Shown here: in pieces, positions 35,308 through 45,600 of the stretch
Numbering within the stretch: position 1 is the stretch's first letter
Layout of the letters: each line of letters begins with the position of its first letter
From: Fibrobacterota bacterium
GTDB taxonomy: Bacteria; Fibrobacterota; Chitinivibrionia; Chitinivibrionales; FEN-1185
NCBI GenBank assembly: GCA_003165595.1
Contig: PLWQ01000020.1
Coordinates: 21,335 to 85,334 of the forward strand
Reading direction: 5' to 3'
Length of the DNA: 64,000 bases
Notes under the pieces: generated by a model
Told to the model about the DNA's origin: nothing
Seen by the model: the letters and a program-made list of their open reading frames with translations, nothing else
Database searches by the model: none
Translations under genes and position numbers: made by a program

Positions 35308-35436
35308 ATGCCTTCCAGACCCGCCGTACCGCTCCTTTGCAAAAACTACCTGTTCCAGAAGCAAAAAGCAAGTTTATCGTCCTATGGGTCAAGAGGCCCG
35401 AAAAGACTCGCCACCAGGGGAAGTTGAAAGTGACAG

Positions 35437-35464
35437 TTGAAAGCACTGCTTGACGATGTATATT
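35437..35464 (+). promoter_or_regulatory. sigma70-like promoter before the GH16 gene
   Basis: TTGAAA at 35437-35442, 16-bp spacer, TATATT at 35459-35464. The gene starts 56 bp further on. Confidence 0.5.
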
Positions 35465-35519
35465 CTCATCTTGAGTCAATCCTGAAGCTTTCACAAACAA
35501 ACATCAGGAGAATGTGCCT

Positions 35520-36536
35520 ATGTTTCACAAGGGATCGTCTGTTGCCGTCATCACGCAATGTATCCTGCTGGTGTCGCTGTTCGCGAGTGGGGCTTCGGCC
35601 GCATCCATCACCTGGGGCGGACATACCTGGAACGTCACCACCGGGGGCATGGCCGGCGGCAACACCGGCAGCGCAGGCAATGTTGTCGTGGACGCCTCCG
35701 GCTACCTGCATCTCAAGATTTCTGGATCGGGAACTGCCTGGACCTGTGCCGAGCTGTTTTCCACCGACAACATGGGGTTTGGCACGTACCGATGGCAGAT
35801 AGACGGGCCTGTTGACAAACTTGACAAGAACGTTGTGCTGGGCCTGTTTCCCTACGGCCCGCAGGCGCGTATCGGCGCAGACGGTACCAACGAAATAGAC
35901 ATAGAATACGCCCGGTGGGGAAATTCAGCCTGGGACGACGGCAACTGGACGATTTATCCGAATTCCGGATCAACGGTGGGGGAAACGACGTTCAATTTCT
36001 CCTTGAGCAGCACCTACACAACCTCGTCGTTCGTATGGACTAGCACCGGCATTTCGTTCATGAGCCAGGAAGGCATCAAGCCGCAGGGGGACAGCAGCGG
36101 ACTCGTCAAGAAGTGGACTTATGCTCCGTCAAACCCTACCGTCAATATTCCCCAGCGGGCGATGCCGCTCGGCATGAACCTGTGGCTGTGCAGCGGCTGC
36201 GGCGGAATGCCCAGCAACGGGCAGGCCGTGGAGATCATCGTGCGCAGCTTCGAGTTTATCCCGCTGGGTACCTCCGCGTCTGCAGCGGCTTCCGCACGGG
36301 TTACCGTGAACCCGGCAGTTCTGTCGGCGAGCCACGGCGGCATCCTGTTGCACCTCAGCGGGACAGCGGATCATGATTTTCGCGTATTGGTGTTGGACAC
36401 GCGTGGCTGCGTCGTGCGGGAAGGGACAGTCGCGGCGGGAGCGCGTGAATTGACTATTACGGGGCTTTGCGCCGGCACGTATGTGGTGGCGTGTCCCGAC
36501 ATCGGCGTGTCGCGACGGACTCTTGTATGTCAATAG
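35520..36536 (+). CDS. secreted glycoside hydrolase family 16-like protein
   Basis: 338 aa from ATG 35520 (AGGAG at 35506-35510). A signal peptide (about 1-28) is followed by a concanavalin-type beta-sandwich, with the GH16 catalytic motif ExDxE seen in NEIDIEYAR and the flanking CAELFSTDNMGFGTYRWQI. The last 75 residues look like an export or sorting tail (FRVLVLDTRGCVVREGTV, LCAGTYVVACP). GH16 enzymes cut beta-1,3/1,4-glucans, agar or related polymers; the exact substrate is not evident. The enzyme is probably exported to act on plant or algal polysaccharide. Confidence 0.8.
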   Translation: MFHKGSSVAVITQCILLVSLFASGASAASITWGGHTWNVTTGGMAGGNTGSAGNVVVDASGYLHLKISGSGTAWTCAELFSTDNMGFGTYRWQIDGPVDKLDKNVVLGLFPYGPQARIGADGTNEIDIEYARWGNSAWDDGNWTIYPNSGSTVGETTFNFSLSSTYTTSSFVWTSTGISFMSQEGIKPQGDSSGLVKKWTYAPSNPTVNIPQRAMPLGMNLWLCSGCGGMPSNGQAVEIIVRSFEFIPLGTSASAAASARVTVNPAVLSASHGGILLHLSGTADHDFRVLVLDTRGCVVREGTVAAGARELTITGLCAGTYVVACPDIGVSRRTLVCQ

Positions 36537-36590
36537 GCGAGCGCAGAAATGCCGGTGGGAATGTCGGCAAGAGCGATCGCCGGCGTCGCT

Positions 36591-37565
36591 TCACGGTTGC
36601 TCCATCGGATATACCAGACCCCACTGGCCGCGGATTTCATCCAACATCGCCAGAATGGCCAGCGAGTCTGCAAGAGGCATGGTCGGGCTCTCAACTTTTC
36701 CATCCTCGACACAGCGCATCACCTCTTCGGCTTCATATTCATAACCGTTGGCCTTAAACGGGATCGAGATTTCTTTTTTGTCTTCCCCGGAAACCGTGGC
36801 CCTCATGGCGCGCCAGAACGAGGGGATACGGATTGAACCGCGCGTTCCGAAGATCCCCGCTTCATTTGCGGTCGCGGCCGAGAGCGAACTTGACAAGAGC
36901 GCAAGCTCGCCCTTGTCGTATCGGAGTATGGTTGCCGCTTGGTTGTCGACTCCGGTCGCGGCAAACGATGCCGTGCTCACCAGTGAAGATGGTGGCTTGT
37001 TGAATATCATGTTTGCCCAGGCCACGGTGTAGACGCCGACGTCCAGCAGCGAGCCTCCTCCGAGCGCAGGATCAAAGAGCCGCGATTGCGGATCGAAATC
37101 CGCGCGAAATCCAAAATCGGCCGTTATCATGCGTACATCGCCGACAATCCCCTGCGTAAGCAGGCGGCGAACCTCGCGGATGACGGGAAGGAACCTCGTC
37201 CACATTGCCTCCATCAGGAAGAGCTTCTTTGTCCTCGCCGCGGCAACCATTTCTTCGGCTTCTTTTCGATTGACGGCAAATGGTTTTTCGCACAGAACAT
37301 GCTTCCCGGAGCTCAAGCACAGCATGGTATGTGTTTTGTGGAACACGTGAGGCGTGGCAATGTATATCACGTCGATTTCAGGATCGGCAGCAAGAGATTC
37401 GTAGTCGGCATACCATTTCGCGGCGCCATGTTTTTCGCGAAACTGGCGAGCCTTTGGCTCACTTCGCGAAGCAACGGCATGAAGCTTCGCTTCCGGAACT
37501 GCCCGCAGACCATCGGCAAATTTTCCGGCAATGTTGCCGCATCCCAAAATTCCCCATTTTGTCAT
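36591..37565 (-). CDS. Gfo/Idh/MocA-family oxidoreductase
   Basis: 324 aa from ATG 37565; the frame is open further upstream but the dinucleotide-binding motif begins right here (KWGILGCGNIAGKFADGL). Family block CEKPFAVNRKEAEEM contains the catalytic lysine, and later GGGSLLDVGVYTV fits the C-terminal sheet. It probably oxidises or reduces a sugar or trans-dihydrodiol with NAD(P). The gene stands alone and converges with the GH16 gene, so sugar metabolism is a reasonable guess. Length is normal for the family. Confidence 0.9.
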   Translation of the reverse strand: MTKWGILGCGNIAGKFADGLRAVPEAKLHAVASRSEPKARQFREKHGAAKWYADYESLAADPEIDVIYIATPHVFHKTHTMLCLSSGKHVLCEKPFAVNRKEAEEMVAAARTKKLFLMEAMWTRFLPVIREVRRLLTQGIVGDVRMITADFGFRADFDPQSRLFDPALGGGSLLDVGVYTVAWANMIFNKPPSSLVSTASFAATGVDNQAATILRYDKGELALLSSSLSAATANEAGIFGTRGSIRIPSFWRAMRATVSGEDKKEISIPFKANGYEYEAEEVMRCVEDGKVESPTMPLADSLAILAMLDEIRGQWGLVYPMEQP

Positions 37566-37949
37566 ATGCACTTCCCGTTTATTATCACGATTTTGAATAA
37601 CATACAACATGCCGGCAAATGATTTCCATGCCCAAAATAGCGACGATATCAATGACGGGAACAGGGCGTGAACTCTGGCCTCAAACCCGTGGAAGAAACA
37701 GTCCGATAAAATAGACAAAACTCTGTCAACTGCTGATTCAAATCGTAATGATAAATCAGCATATACTGTGTTTTATCAACAAGATGCGATAACATCTCGC
37801 GCTAAACCAGCAATCTATTTGTGGAAAATATTGTTCCACACTTTCTCAATCTTGCCCTGTTTTGTTTTGCGTATATGGTCAGCATTTCTTATTATATAGC
37901 GGGGAAGGCATTTATTACCAACCGGCAGCAGCCAGCACGAGTATATTTC

Positions 37950-38531
37950 ATGAAGACTCTTTTCGAGTACCTTGAATACCGCGATTATCTCAAAGATCAT
38001 TACGATTGTAACAAGCGGCAATACCCTTTCTTTTCCTACCGGTACATTTCCGGCAAAACCGGACTTGACGCCAGCTTCTATGTAAAAGTCCTTCAGAAGC
38101 AGATGCATATTTCCGACAGGGCCGTTACTCCGCTCGCCGATTTCCTGAAGCTTAATAAAAGAGAAATTGAGTATTTCAAGCTCCTGGTCCGGTTCAACAG
38201 GGCGAAGCAGCAGGACAAGACCAAGCTCTATTTTGAAAAACTGATCGAGCTCCGGGAACCGCGGATCAACACGCTCGACGCCGTCAACCACGTGCAAACC
38301 ATTTCCGTTGACGGAGGACTGCCCGTTGTGCACAATGATACCGGCTCCGTCCTGTATTCGGGCCTTGGCACAAACACGTTTATCGGTTCCAACGCAATCG
38401 GGGCCGGAGTTTCAAATTTTGTCGGGAAAATCGACGAGGTCCGCGCGTGCAGGGTGGTTCGTTCCGACGCATGGCGGATGCTCTGCTATATGAACCAGAA
38501 GCCCGTTGATGCATTGATAGATTACAAATAG
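37950..38531 (+). CDS. TIGR02147-type protein fused to a LamG-like tail (chimera)
   Basis: 193 aa from ATG 37950. Residues 1-105 (MKTLFEYLEYRDYLKDHY, YPFFSYRYISGKTGLDASFY, FLKLNKREIEYFKLLVRFN, TKLYFEKL) match the N-terminal part of TIGR02147 proteins, a large Fibrobacter paralogue family. Full members are about 270 residues. After about residue 110 the sequence switches to SGLGTNTFIGSNAIGAG, VGKIDEVRACRVVRSDAW, which is the end of a LamG/concanavalin-like domain from secreted proteins. A deletion joining two unrelated genes in frame explains this best. The first half may still bind DNA or partners, but the chimera is likely non-functional. Confidence 0.75.
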   Translation: MKTLFEYLEYRDYLKDHYDCNKRQYPFFSYRYISGKTGLDASFYVKVLQKQMHISDRAVTPLADFLKLNKREIEYFKLLVRFNRAKQQDKTKLYFEKLIELREPRINTLDAVNHVQTISVDGGLPVVHNDTGSVLYSGLGTNTFIGSNAIGAGVSNFVGKIDEVRACRVVRSDAWRMLCYMNQKPVDALIDYK

Positions 38532-38829
38532 GAATCATACAAGCAACTGCAAATCTCTTGGAACCGGATTCGCAGGAATGCAGCATCGTTGTTCCAGTCC
38601 GTGGAAGTAGCCGACAACATGTGCCGTGTTACGACATGGCCGGCGCTAGGCAACGTGACGGAGCGCAGCTACATGACACGTTGACTTCAGACGCTGGGCA
38701 TGTGCCCGCTTCGCGCGAACGTAGCGCGGCTGTTGAGAGTTTATTTCGGCTGGGCGTCTTGATCTTTTGTCTTCCTTTCTCATCGGCGCTCGCTCTTCCG
38801 CAGCTGGCCAGGACGGCTGCCTGCGGTAC

Positions 38830-40050
38830 TCAATCTTTGAATTCTCTTCTGAGACCGTCCAGTTCCCACTTGTATAAGACCAATCCATCGCTTACGACAT
38901 AACTTAGGGGCTTCTTTATCCATGCAGTTGAGGTTGGATACGCATTTTCTCGCATGACTTTTCCAAGGATCTTGGGCTTTCCAAGTGGCATTTCCCGACT
39001 ACCGTCAACAGGTATTGCGACGAATACTGGATTGGTGACACTCCGCTGTACCTCGGACTCATCCCTAAAAACAAGCCAGTTACCGTCCGGAGAGAATTGA
39101 AAATCAGAGACAGACAAGCGTTTAATATCGTACGAATCTGAAAATGTTGAGATTTCTTGACCCAATAATTGAAGGAAGCGCTTTTCAGGATCAGGATTTT
39201 GCCAGTTTGCAAGCCACACTCTATAGTCTGCTCTTTCATTTTTGTCCATTTCGACTAAAACAGCTAAGGGCAGCGTCGGATGGATAGATAGTTGGTCGAG
39301 GCATCGAAATGCCTTCTGCCCATTGAAGAGATCGCAAAAGGGGTGGTGAATCGGCTTGAAATTCATATCATAGGCAGTAATCTTGATACTATCGTTATTG
39401 TAAATGAAAATGTTCTTGTTCTGAATGGCCCAAGGTTCTTGATAGCCAACTTCATCCTTTCCTGTCTTAATTTCTGATAGATTCTTAAAACCTCCTTTGC
39501 CGTCAAACTCAAGAAGCTTCAGATAGCGAATACCTTCATGAAAATATGCCTCATGTATATGAAAAACAAATTGCAGTTTTGTACCGTCAAATGCTGCTAC
39601 GTTTTTAAAATATTGATCTCCCGATTTAATTGGAACATGATCAGCAAATGATTTGTCGCGCAAATTGAAGAGAAGGAAACCTCTTGTCTGCGTATATCCT
39701 ATCCAATTGTCAGAAAAGATCCCCGGATAAAACTTGTCCCCATCGCCAACGCCATTAATGAAATCTCTTCGAACTTCATCATATTCGATTCGATCTTTAT
39801 TAAATCTAAGCAAAGTAATTGCATTGTTAATGCTATTCGTCCCGACCGCGTTGTCTGCGGGAACTGAGAAAATGTCTGTGTCAGGATTTCTCATGCCGAT
39901 CATGACCGGCATGAGGTCAGGATTCTTGCCATATTGCAGTAAATATTCTGCTTTCATTTTTTCAATCTCCTTCCTCTTTAATGTATTTCCCGAGCAGCCT
40001 GTTATGACCAGAACGATCACTGCAATAAGAAGGGAACGGATCATGGTCAT
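38830..40050 (-). CDS. uncharacterised lipoprotein of the amidohydrolase operon
   Basis: 406 aa. A signal peptide ends in lipobox VITGC. The mature protein looks like a beta-propeller-type chain: repeated strands and the FSPDGNWLVFRDES motif near the end, as in WD40/TolB-like proteins. The start overlaps the amidohydrolase stop (40047-40050), so it is translated with it. It is the last of three genes. AT-richer than the housekeeping parts of the window. Not assigned to a named family. Confidence 0.75.
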   Translation of the reverse strand: MTMIRSLLIAVIVLVITGCSGNTLKRKEIEKMKAEYLLQYGKNPDLMPVMIGMRNPDTDIFSVPADNAVGTNSINNAITLLRFNKDRIEYDEVRRDFINGVGDGDKFYPGIFSDNWIGYTQTRGFLLFNLRDKSFADHVPIKSGDQYFKNVAAFDGTKLQFVFHIHEAYFHEGIRYLKLLEFDGKGGFKNLSEIKTGKDEVGYQEPWAIQNKNIFIYNNDSIKITAYDMNFKPIHHPFCDLFNGQKAFRCLDQLSIHPTLPLAVLVEMDKNERADYRVWLANWQNPDPEKRFLQLLGQEISTFSDSYDIKRLSVSDFQFSPDGNWLVFRDESEVQRSVTNPVFVAIPVDGSREMPLGKPKILGKVMRENAYPTSTAWIKKPLSYVVSDGLVLYKWELDGLRREFKD

Positions 40051-41660
40051 TTCCCCTCTTGATTCTTGACCCTATCATATTCCTTCTGCACACGTCTAAT
40101 GCATGCATAATGATCATCGAGCTTATATTTATCACACTTACTTCTCTTCAATGCCGAAGTGAGATTATCGAGCTTGTCCCCTTGTGCCCCTTCTTTCTTG
40201 TCGAAGAAGCCGTAGAAAGCAAACGGATTTATGAATGTGAACCTTTGCCATAAATCCTTCCCGTCTGGTAATTCTTGAAAGAACTCCCAAAATTCCTCGC
40301 AGAATTTCCGATAGCTTTTTGCGCCTGGCGTAAGCAATTTCATGTACCAATCGGTGCCGAAAAGGATTTTGTCCCGAAGATGACCGTTCTGCTTGTTTGT
40401 TAATACCTGAGCGAAAGATTCTTTACAAGATTCCAAAGTCCAGCATGAAAAATCGGTGTATACGTTCGGATATTCTTTTGTGAGGGATGTAATTTCAGAA
40501 ATCCAATCGCTACCAGACCCTTTGTTCCATTCATCTCCGCCAAAGTGGGCAAGGCAAAGCTTTAGCTTTGGAAATATCTGAAGAACCTTGCGCCATTCTT
40601 TCGGATGAACGTAATTGTCCCAGAAATACTGTATTGCGATATCTTCCGTGTCAGCAGCGATACCTGTTGCGTCGGTAGGCGCTCCCGATTCAAATACAGA
40701 AGAAGGTGTCTTAATTTGATAAGAAGAAATCTGGGCATCATATTGCATGTAAAGTTTCATTTCGTGTGTTGACATACCACCGGGCGAACAATGAACAAGA
40801 ATAGGAATACCTTCACGCTCGCAGCGTGCATAGAAACAGTCACCGTCCTTTAGTTTGTCATGGAGGTAAGGAAGGCGGGGATCAAGCGGCTTGTATCCAA
40901 GAGGCGGGTACATTTTGAAGCCGACGAAAAGCCCATTTCCTAGAGAAGAAACGATCTCATCGAATGGATAGTTCCACGGTCCTTTCTGAAAATTGCTTAA
41001 TAGTTTTTCGGTCTGCGGATAGTTCCATCGGCGTGGGTCGTAATTGTACATTCCAATTAGTCTTAAAGGATTCAGTTTCAATGCCTCAATTGTCTGACCT
41101 ACCTGTGTCTCAAACTTGGCAAACGTTTTCTGGTTTTCCCCGGGCAGCAGTACCTTCTTCCATTTGTCTCTTGGATCACGCGCATTTTGCCTTTCGTAGT
41201 AGTACCACGGCGTTTCATCTTCAAAGTAAAGCGCCAGCCCGTCAAAGCCTGAAAGCCATGCATACTCCATATCCATCATTTGAATGACGGCGAATGCGAA
41301 CAAGTCGGTGTTTTTGTAATAGTCGGACTGACCAATTAAACTTTTCGGCCCGAATGCTGAATCGATTTCCAAGATCTCGCAGTTCCCGATTTCAGTGGTG
41401 GATTTCACCTGTAGATGCCCTGCGGCTCGTTTGACGACCTTTGCGAGTGCATCTAACGTCTTTCTTTCCAAATGTGGTTGAAGAGGTACTTTATCCCAAA
41501 GCAGCGGTAGGGGAGCGCATGCGCCATTTTCTATGTGCGAATGCACATCAACGATGCACCTGGGGGTCCTGATGATGATTGTCAAGCGCTCACCGGATTT
41601 GCCCAATACACCCATGCCGGGCTTGATAACAACGGTTCGCTCGGGAGGATCGTAAGCCAT
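40047..41660 (-). CDS. amidohydrolase-superfamily protein
   Basis: 537 aa. Metal-binding features of the TIM-barrel amidohydrolases: VDVHSHIE near the N-terminus (HxH), VHCSPGG, LAHFGGDEWN, and FGTDWYMKL (final aspartate). The large insert between the first and second half (about residues 110-250) is unusual. ACMSD/TatD-like amidohydrolases (amidohydro_2) are the nearest fold. The substrate is unknown. Middle gene of an operon: 12 bp after the zinc-ribbon protein and overlapping the lipoprotein. Confidence 0.75.
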   Translation of the reverse strand: MAYDPPERTVVIKPGMGVLGKSGERLTIIIRTPRCIVDVHSHIENGACAPLPLLWDKVPLQPHLERKTLDALAKVVKRAAGHLQVKSTTEIGNCEILEIDSAFGPKSLIGQSDYYKNTDLFAFAVIQMMDMEYAWLSGFDGLALYFEDETPWYYYERQNARDPRDKWKKVLLPGENQKTFAKFETQVGQTIEALKLNPLRLIGMYNYDPRRWNYPQTEKLLSNFQKGPWNYPFDEIVSSLGNGLFVGFKMYPPLGYKPLDPRLPYLHDKLKDGDCFYARCEREGIPILVHCSPGGMSTHEMKLYMQYDAQISSYQIKTPSSVFESGAPTDATGIAADTEDIAIQYFWDNYVHPKEWRKVLQIFPKLKLCLAHFGGDEWNKGSGSDWISEITSLTKEYPNVYTDFSCWTLESCKESFAQVLTNKQNGHLRDKILFGTDWYMKLLTPGAKSYRKFCEEFWEFFQELPDGKDLWQRFTFINPFAFYGFFDKKEGAQGDKLDNLTSALKRSKCDKYKLDDHYACIRRVQKEYDRVKNQEGK

Positions 41661-41672
41661 TGCAATTATCTC

Positions 41673-42350
41673 CTATTCTTGCGGTTCGCTGGTATCATTC
41701 GGATTGTCTTCGGAATCAGCTTCACTCTTAAGATTGTCAAATACTTTTGTCATATTCACTACTGACATCCGAGCCAACATCGCCTTTTCGGTATTGATTA
41801 TCAGGAAATACTTGACCTCAGAGCCGACATCGGGATGCTCATCCATGAATTCCTTTGTTGTCCTTTCGATGTGTTCCCAGAGTGCCTTGTTGGTTGCTTT
41901 CAGCGCAGCCATGCCCTCAAATCTTTCGCAGCTCAGATTGTTGTAGAAGAACTGCTCTATCCCGAGCTTATCAGAAATGTCGATCATCCCCTGAATGAAA
42001 TCGAGTATCCGTTGCGCCGGGCGCTCGTATATTTTAATCATTCCCCAAGAACCGTGGTACTGGTTTCCAGAAGCAGATGCAAGGTTGAATGTGTAATGCC
42101 CCATTTCCCGATAATAGAAGTCCAGAAGCATCGACAGCGAATGGTTAATCCTCTTGCAGCATTCGTTGCAGATTGGCCTTCCAGAATGGTCAACAACTTC
42201 GAATGGTAATCTTGTCAGAATAGATCCGCATGTTGCACATGGAAATAGAAATGAGTTCTTGAGGCTCATCCTTATTGACAATCTGGCAGGGTCAATACCT
42301 TGAAAATTAGGATTATTCTTTTCAATATTCCCGGAAGTTTTGTCTTGCAT
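41673..42350 (-). CDS. zinc-ribbon protein, first gene of the amidohydrolase operon
   Basis: 225 aa from ATG 42350 (GGAAGAAGG ahead). One four-cysteine zinc site: CATCG near residue 40 and CNECC about 30 residues later. The rest is helical, and the C-terminus is acidic (SEADSEDNPNDTSEPQE). No known family that I can name. Its position suggests it regulates or assists the amidohydrolase. Confidence 0.65.
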   Translation of the reverse strand: MQDKTSGNIEKNNPNFQGIDPARLSIRMSLKNSFLFPCATCGSILTRLPFEVVDHSGRPICNECCKRINHSLSMLLDFYYREMGHYTFNLASASGNQYHGSWGMIKIYERPAQRILDFIQGMIDISDKLGIEQFFYNNLSCERFEGMAALKATNKALWEHIERTTKEFMDEHPDVGSEVKYFLIINTEKAMLARMSVVNMTKVFDNLKSEADSEDNPNDTSEPQE

Positions 42351-42656
42351 TCCTTCTTCCTTTTCTTGCCGCACATGACGCGCGCCTTGTTTTGCGGGTG
42401 CCGGTCTTAATATGTCTTTTCTCCTCAAGACACTCAACCGGAAATTGCGCCGCAAATACTAACGTTGACGAACATTCATTGTCTATTATCGTACCGCACC
42501 ATTAAAATTTACCAGAGCTTGTGCCTCATTCAATGCGAGAATATTACCGGGGATGAGACAATTGCAGCCGAGTTATTATCTCACGTCACGATTTTGCCCT
42601 TTACGCACCAAGACGATACCCGTTTTTCCACAGGATTTACTCGTCATAGCAACGAC
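42351..42656. other. gap between the amidohydrolase operon and the Ig-like protein
   Basis: 306 bp, AT-rich, no repeat or ORF of note. It probably holds the promoter of the operon to its left. Confidence 0.4.
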
Positions 42657-45600
42657 CTACCATGTTGTAAAACTCCATGTTTGCGACCAATCGGTTATTG
42701 TTCCACTATTGAGCGTCGCATTGACACGCCAATAGTAAGTGGTAGCACCCGAAAGCACTCCACCGGAAGTGAAATTTGTGCCTGGCACCGTCATGTTTAT
42801 CAGTATGTTGCCAAAGTTTGAACTATCAGAAACCTCTAACCGGTAAGAAGCCGCACCACCTGGATAGACATTCCAAGTAAATCTTGTCGTACTATTGCTT
42901 ATATTAACCGCGCCATCGACAGGTCCAATTTGCACCGGCCCTACGAGTCCGAAAGTGGCATATATAGTGTGATTTGAAGTGATATTCATGAAATCATGTG
43001 ACGACACAGCTCCGACCGACTTTCCATCCACTAAAACATCCAATATTTCATAACCGGAAATCGGCGTAATCGAATAACTTTTTGAAGCGTTGTAAAGAAC
43101 CGTTGTTACACCATTGGGTGATACGGTTCCCCCCGTCGCGCTGGTGGCAGTAATAGTAAACGTTGCGGTTGTGAATGTTGCATTTATAGAATGGCTTGCA
43201 GATACATTGTCGAATGTGTATGATGTATCCGCCCCAGCCGACACGCCATCCACCAGCACATCCGCTATTTGGTATCCTAATGATGGTGTCATGGAAAACG
43301 TTTTGCTAGAATTATAGTTGACCGTCGTGTTCCCACTGGGAAATATTGCCCCGTTTGGTCCCGCAGTAGCAGAAATTGTGTACGTGTTGATTGCAAAAAC
43401 AGCAGCTAAGTTCCCCGCTTTGTTTATAGTGATGGTGGCGGAATCATCAGTTGTATCGCTCACATCTCCGGTCCAATTTACAAATTGATACCCTGTATTC
43501 GGTACGGCTTTTAGCCCGACAACGGTTCCGGAGTCATACTCTGCGGCGTCCGGCGTTTTTGTTATTGTCCCGTTCGTAGCCGTCACCGAAAGAGCAAATT
43601 GTCGTTTGGTTGTAAATTTCCTTATGCTTGACCATACGCTGGTGCCGGTAATGGCGCTCGCATTCACCCGCCAGTAATAGGTCGTGCCGTTTGTGCACCC
43701 CGCAACGACCTCGGTGGTGTCGGTTTGTGTGGAGTCGGAGAGAACCATGTTTACAAAACCGGAATCGGACGCAACCTGCGGGTAATATTCTGAAATACCA
43801 GTTGCTTTGTTCCAAACCAGCTTTATTGAAACCGATTGACCCCAGGCCCCGTTTGCCGGTGATACCAGCGTTGGCGCAGACGGCGGCACATTCACTTCCA
43901 AATGCGCATATGCAGAGGTGTCTGCTCCGGAGGAATTTACAGCAACCACGTAATAATTCCCCGAATCGGCGGCAGTCACGTTCGAAATCTGGTACAACGG
44001 GTTGGCGCTCGAATCCTTCATGGCGCCGCTGCTTTTTGTCCCGTGATACCATTTAAACGTTGGCGAGGGAGATGCGTTGTTTATAGCAACTGTAAATTTA
44101 ACCGATCCGCCCACGGTAACGGTGGTGTCCGACCGTGGTTGCGTTTGTATGACAGGCGCAAGCTTGACAGCGCTCACCGTAACAATCACGGTTGCGGAAG
44201 TCGTGCTCCAAAGGGTGCCATCGAAGGCCATTACCGTAAATGTGTCTAGGCCGGTAAATTCGGAAGTCGGCGTGTAGACAATACTGCCTTTTGTTGAGTC
44301 GGCAAGAGTTGCGGTTCCATTGTGCGGCTTCCGTGACAATTGCCATTGGGTAATTGAATCGTTGTCCGGGTCGCTAGCCGTAAGGGCAACGGTAAGGGCC
44401 TGGTTCACGCCGGTGTTTACCGACTGCGCCTGGACTGTTGGCGGCCGGTCGGTTTTTGTGATGGTAATTCTAACCGTGTCTTTGGTAATCCCATTCGCGT
44501 CGGTTGCGGTGAAGACAATGTAATACAACCCCAATTCACTATACGTTGGGGTCCAGGTAAATAGACCCGTCTTCGAGATGAACGTCGCCGAATCCGGCAG
44601 TTTTGCGCCGGAAATGTTCGTCGCGTTCAGCGTAACCGTATCCTGGGATGAAGGAACGGTTTGCACTTTGAAGCTGAGGGTAGTACCTTGTGACACGGAC
44701 ACCACTGTGTCGGCAGCCGGAACCACGATGACCGGCGGTGTTTTGCTCGACTGCGAGATCACTGTTATGTACGCTGTTTGCGTATCGGACAATGCCGGGC
44801 TCCCGTTGTCGGTAACCGTGAATATCGCCGAATCTATGCCCACGAAGGTTGCCGGAGACGTCCACGAGAAGATGTTACTGCTGAGATTGGCGCCCGCAGG
44901 AGATTTAATCATTGCATAGGTATGAGTCTGGCCGTTGTCGGTATCCGTTACGGAAAGCGAGAGGGTGCAGGCCTGGGCGCTTACCATGTTTCGTACGCCG
45001 GAAACACTGAGTTGAGGCTTGTGGTTTGATGTCGTAACCGGCTTGATGGTGAGGACTGCCGGAGAACTCACAACCGAATCGCCCCACTGGTCCTTTACGA
45101 CGCAGGTGTAAACGCCGACATCGGCGGCATTCACGGTATCTATTAGAAGCGTGTTGGTGGTGACTCCTAAAACAGGTGCACCGTCTTTTACCCATTGATA
45201 TTGAAACGTCCCGGTATCCCGGATGGTCACGAAGAACAGTGCAGAGCCGTTCGGGTCAACCGAAAGGCTCTTGGGCTGGTTTGAAATTCTAACTGATTTC
45301 CCCAAAATCATGATGTTTGCGATCACGGTTTTTACGTCGGTCCCAACGTAAACGCTAACCGTTACTGTCCGTATGCCCACGGAACGAAACCCTATTGCAA
45401 TCCATTGTGTGTCGATCCACGCGGTTGCTTTTGTGTAGCTGAGAGTGGTATCTGTGTTGGAGATTGTTCCAATGACCACCTTGGCCGATGTAATATAGGA
45501 TGGAAGATAGCTGATCATACCGATTCGCACGATATTCCCTACCGTGTCGGTAATCGTGTCTGCATCCCTGTGGCCGCTGGAGTTTTGCATGATCACGAAG

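Noticed and set aside
37821-37949. N-terminal extension with a hydrophobic stretch on the TIGR02147-type gene
   Set aside because: The family begins at the ATG at 37950, and the extension lies in the promoter region.
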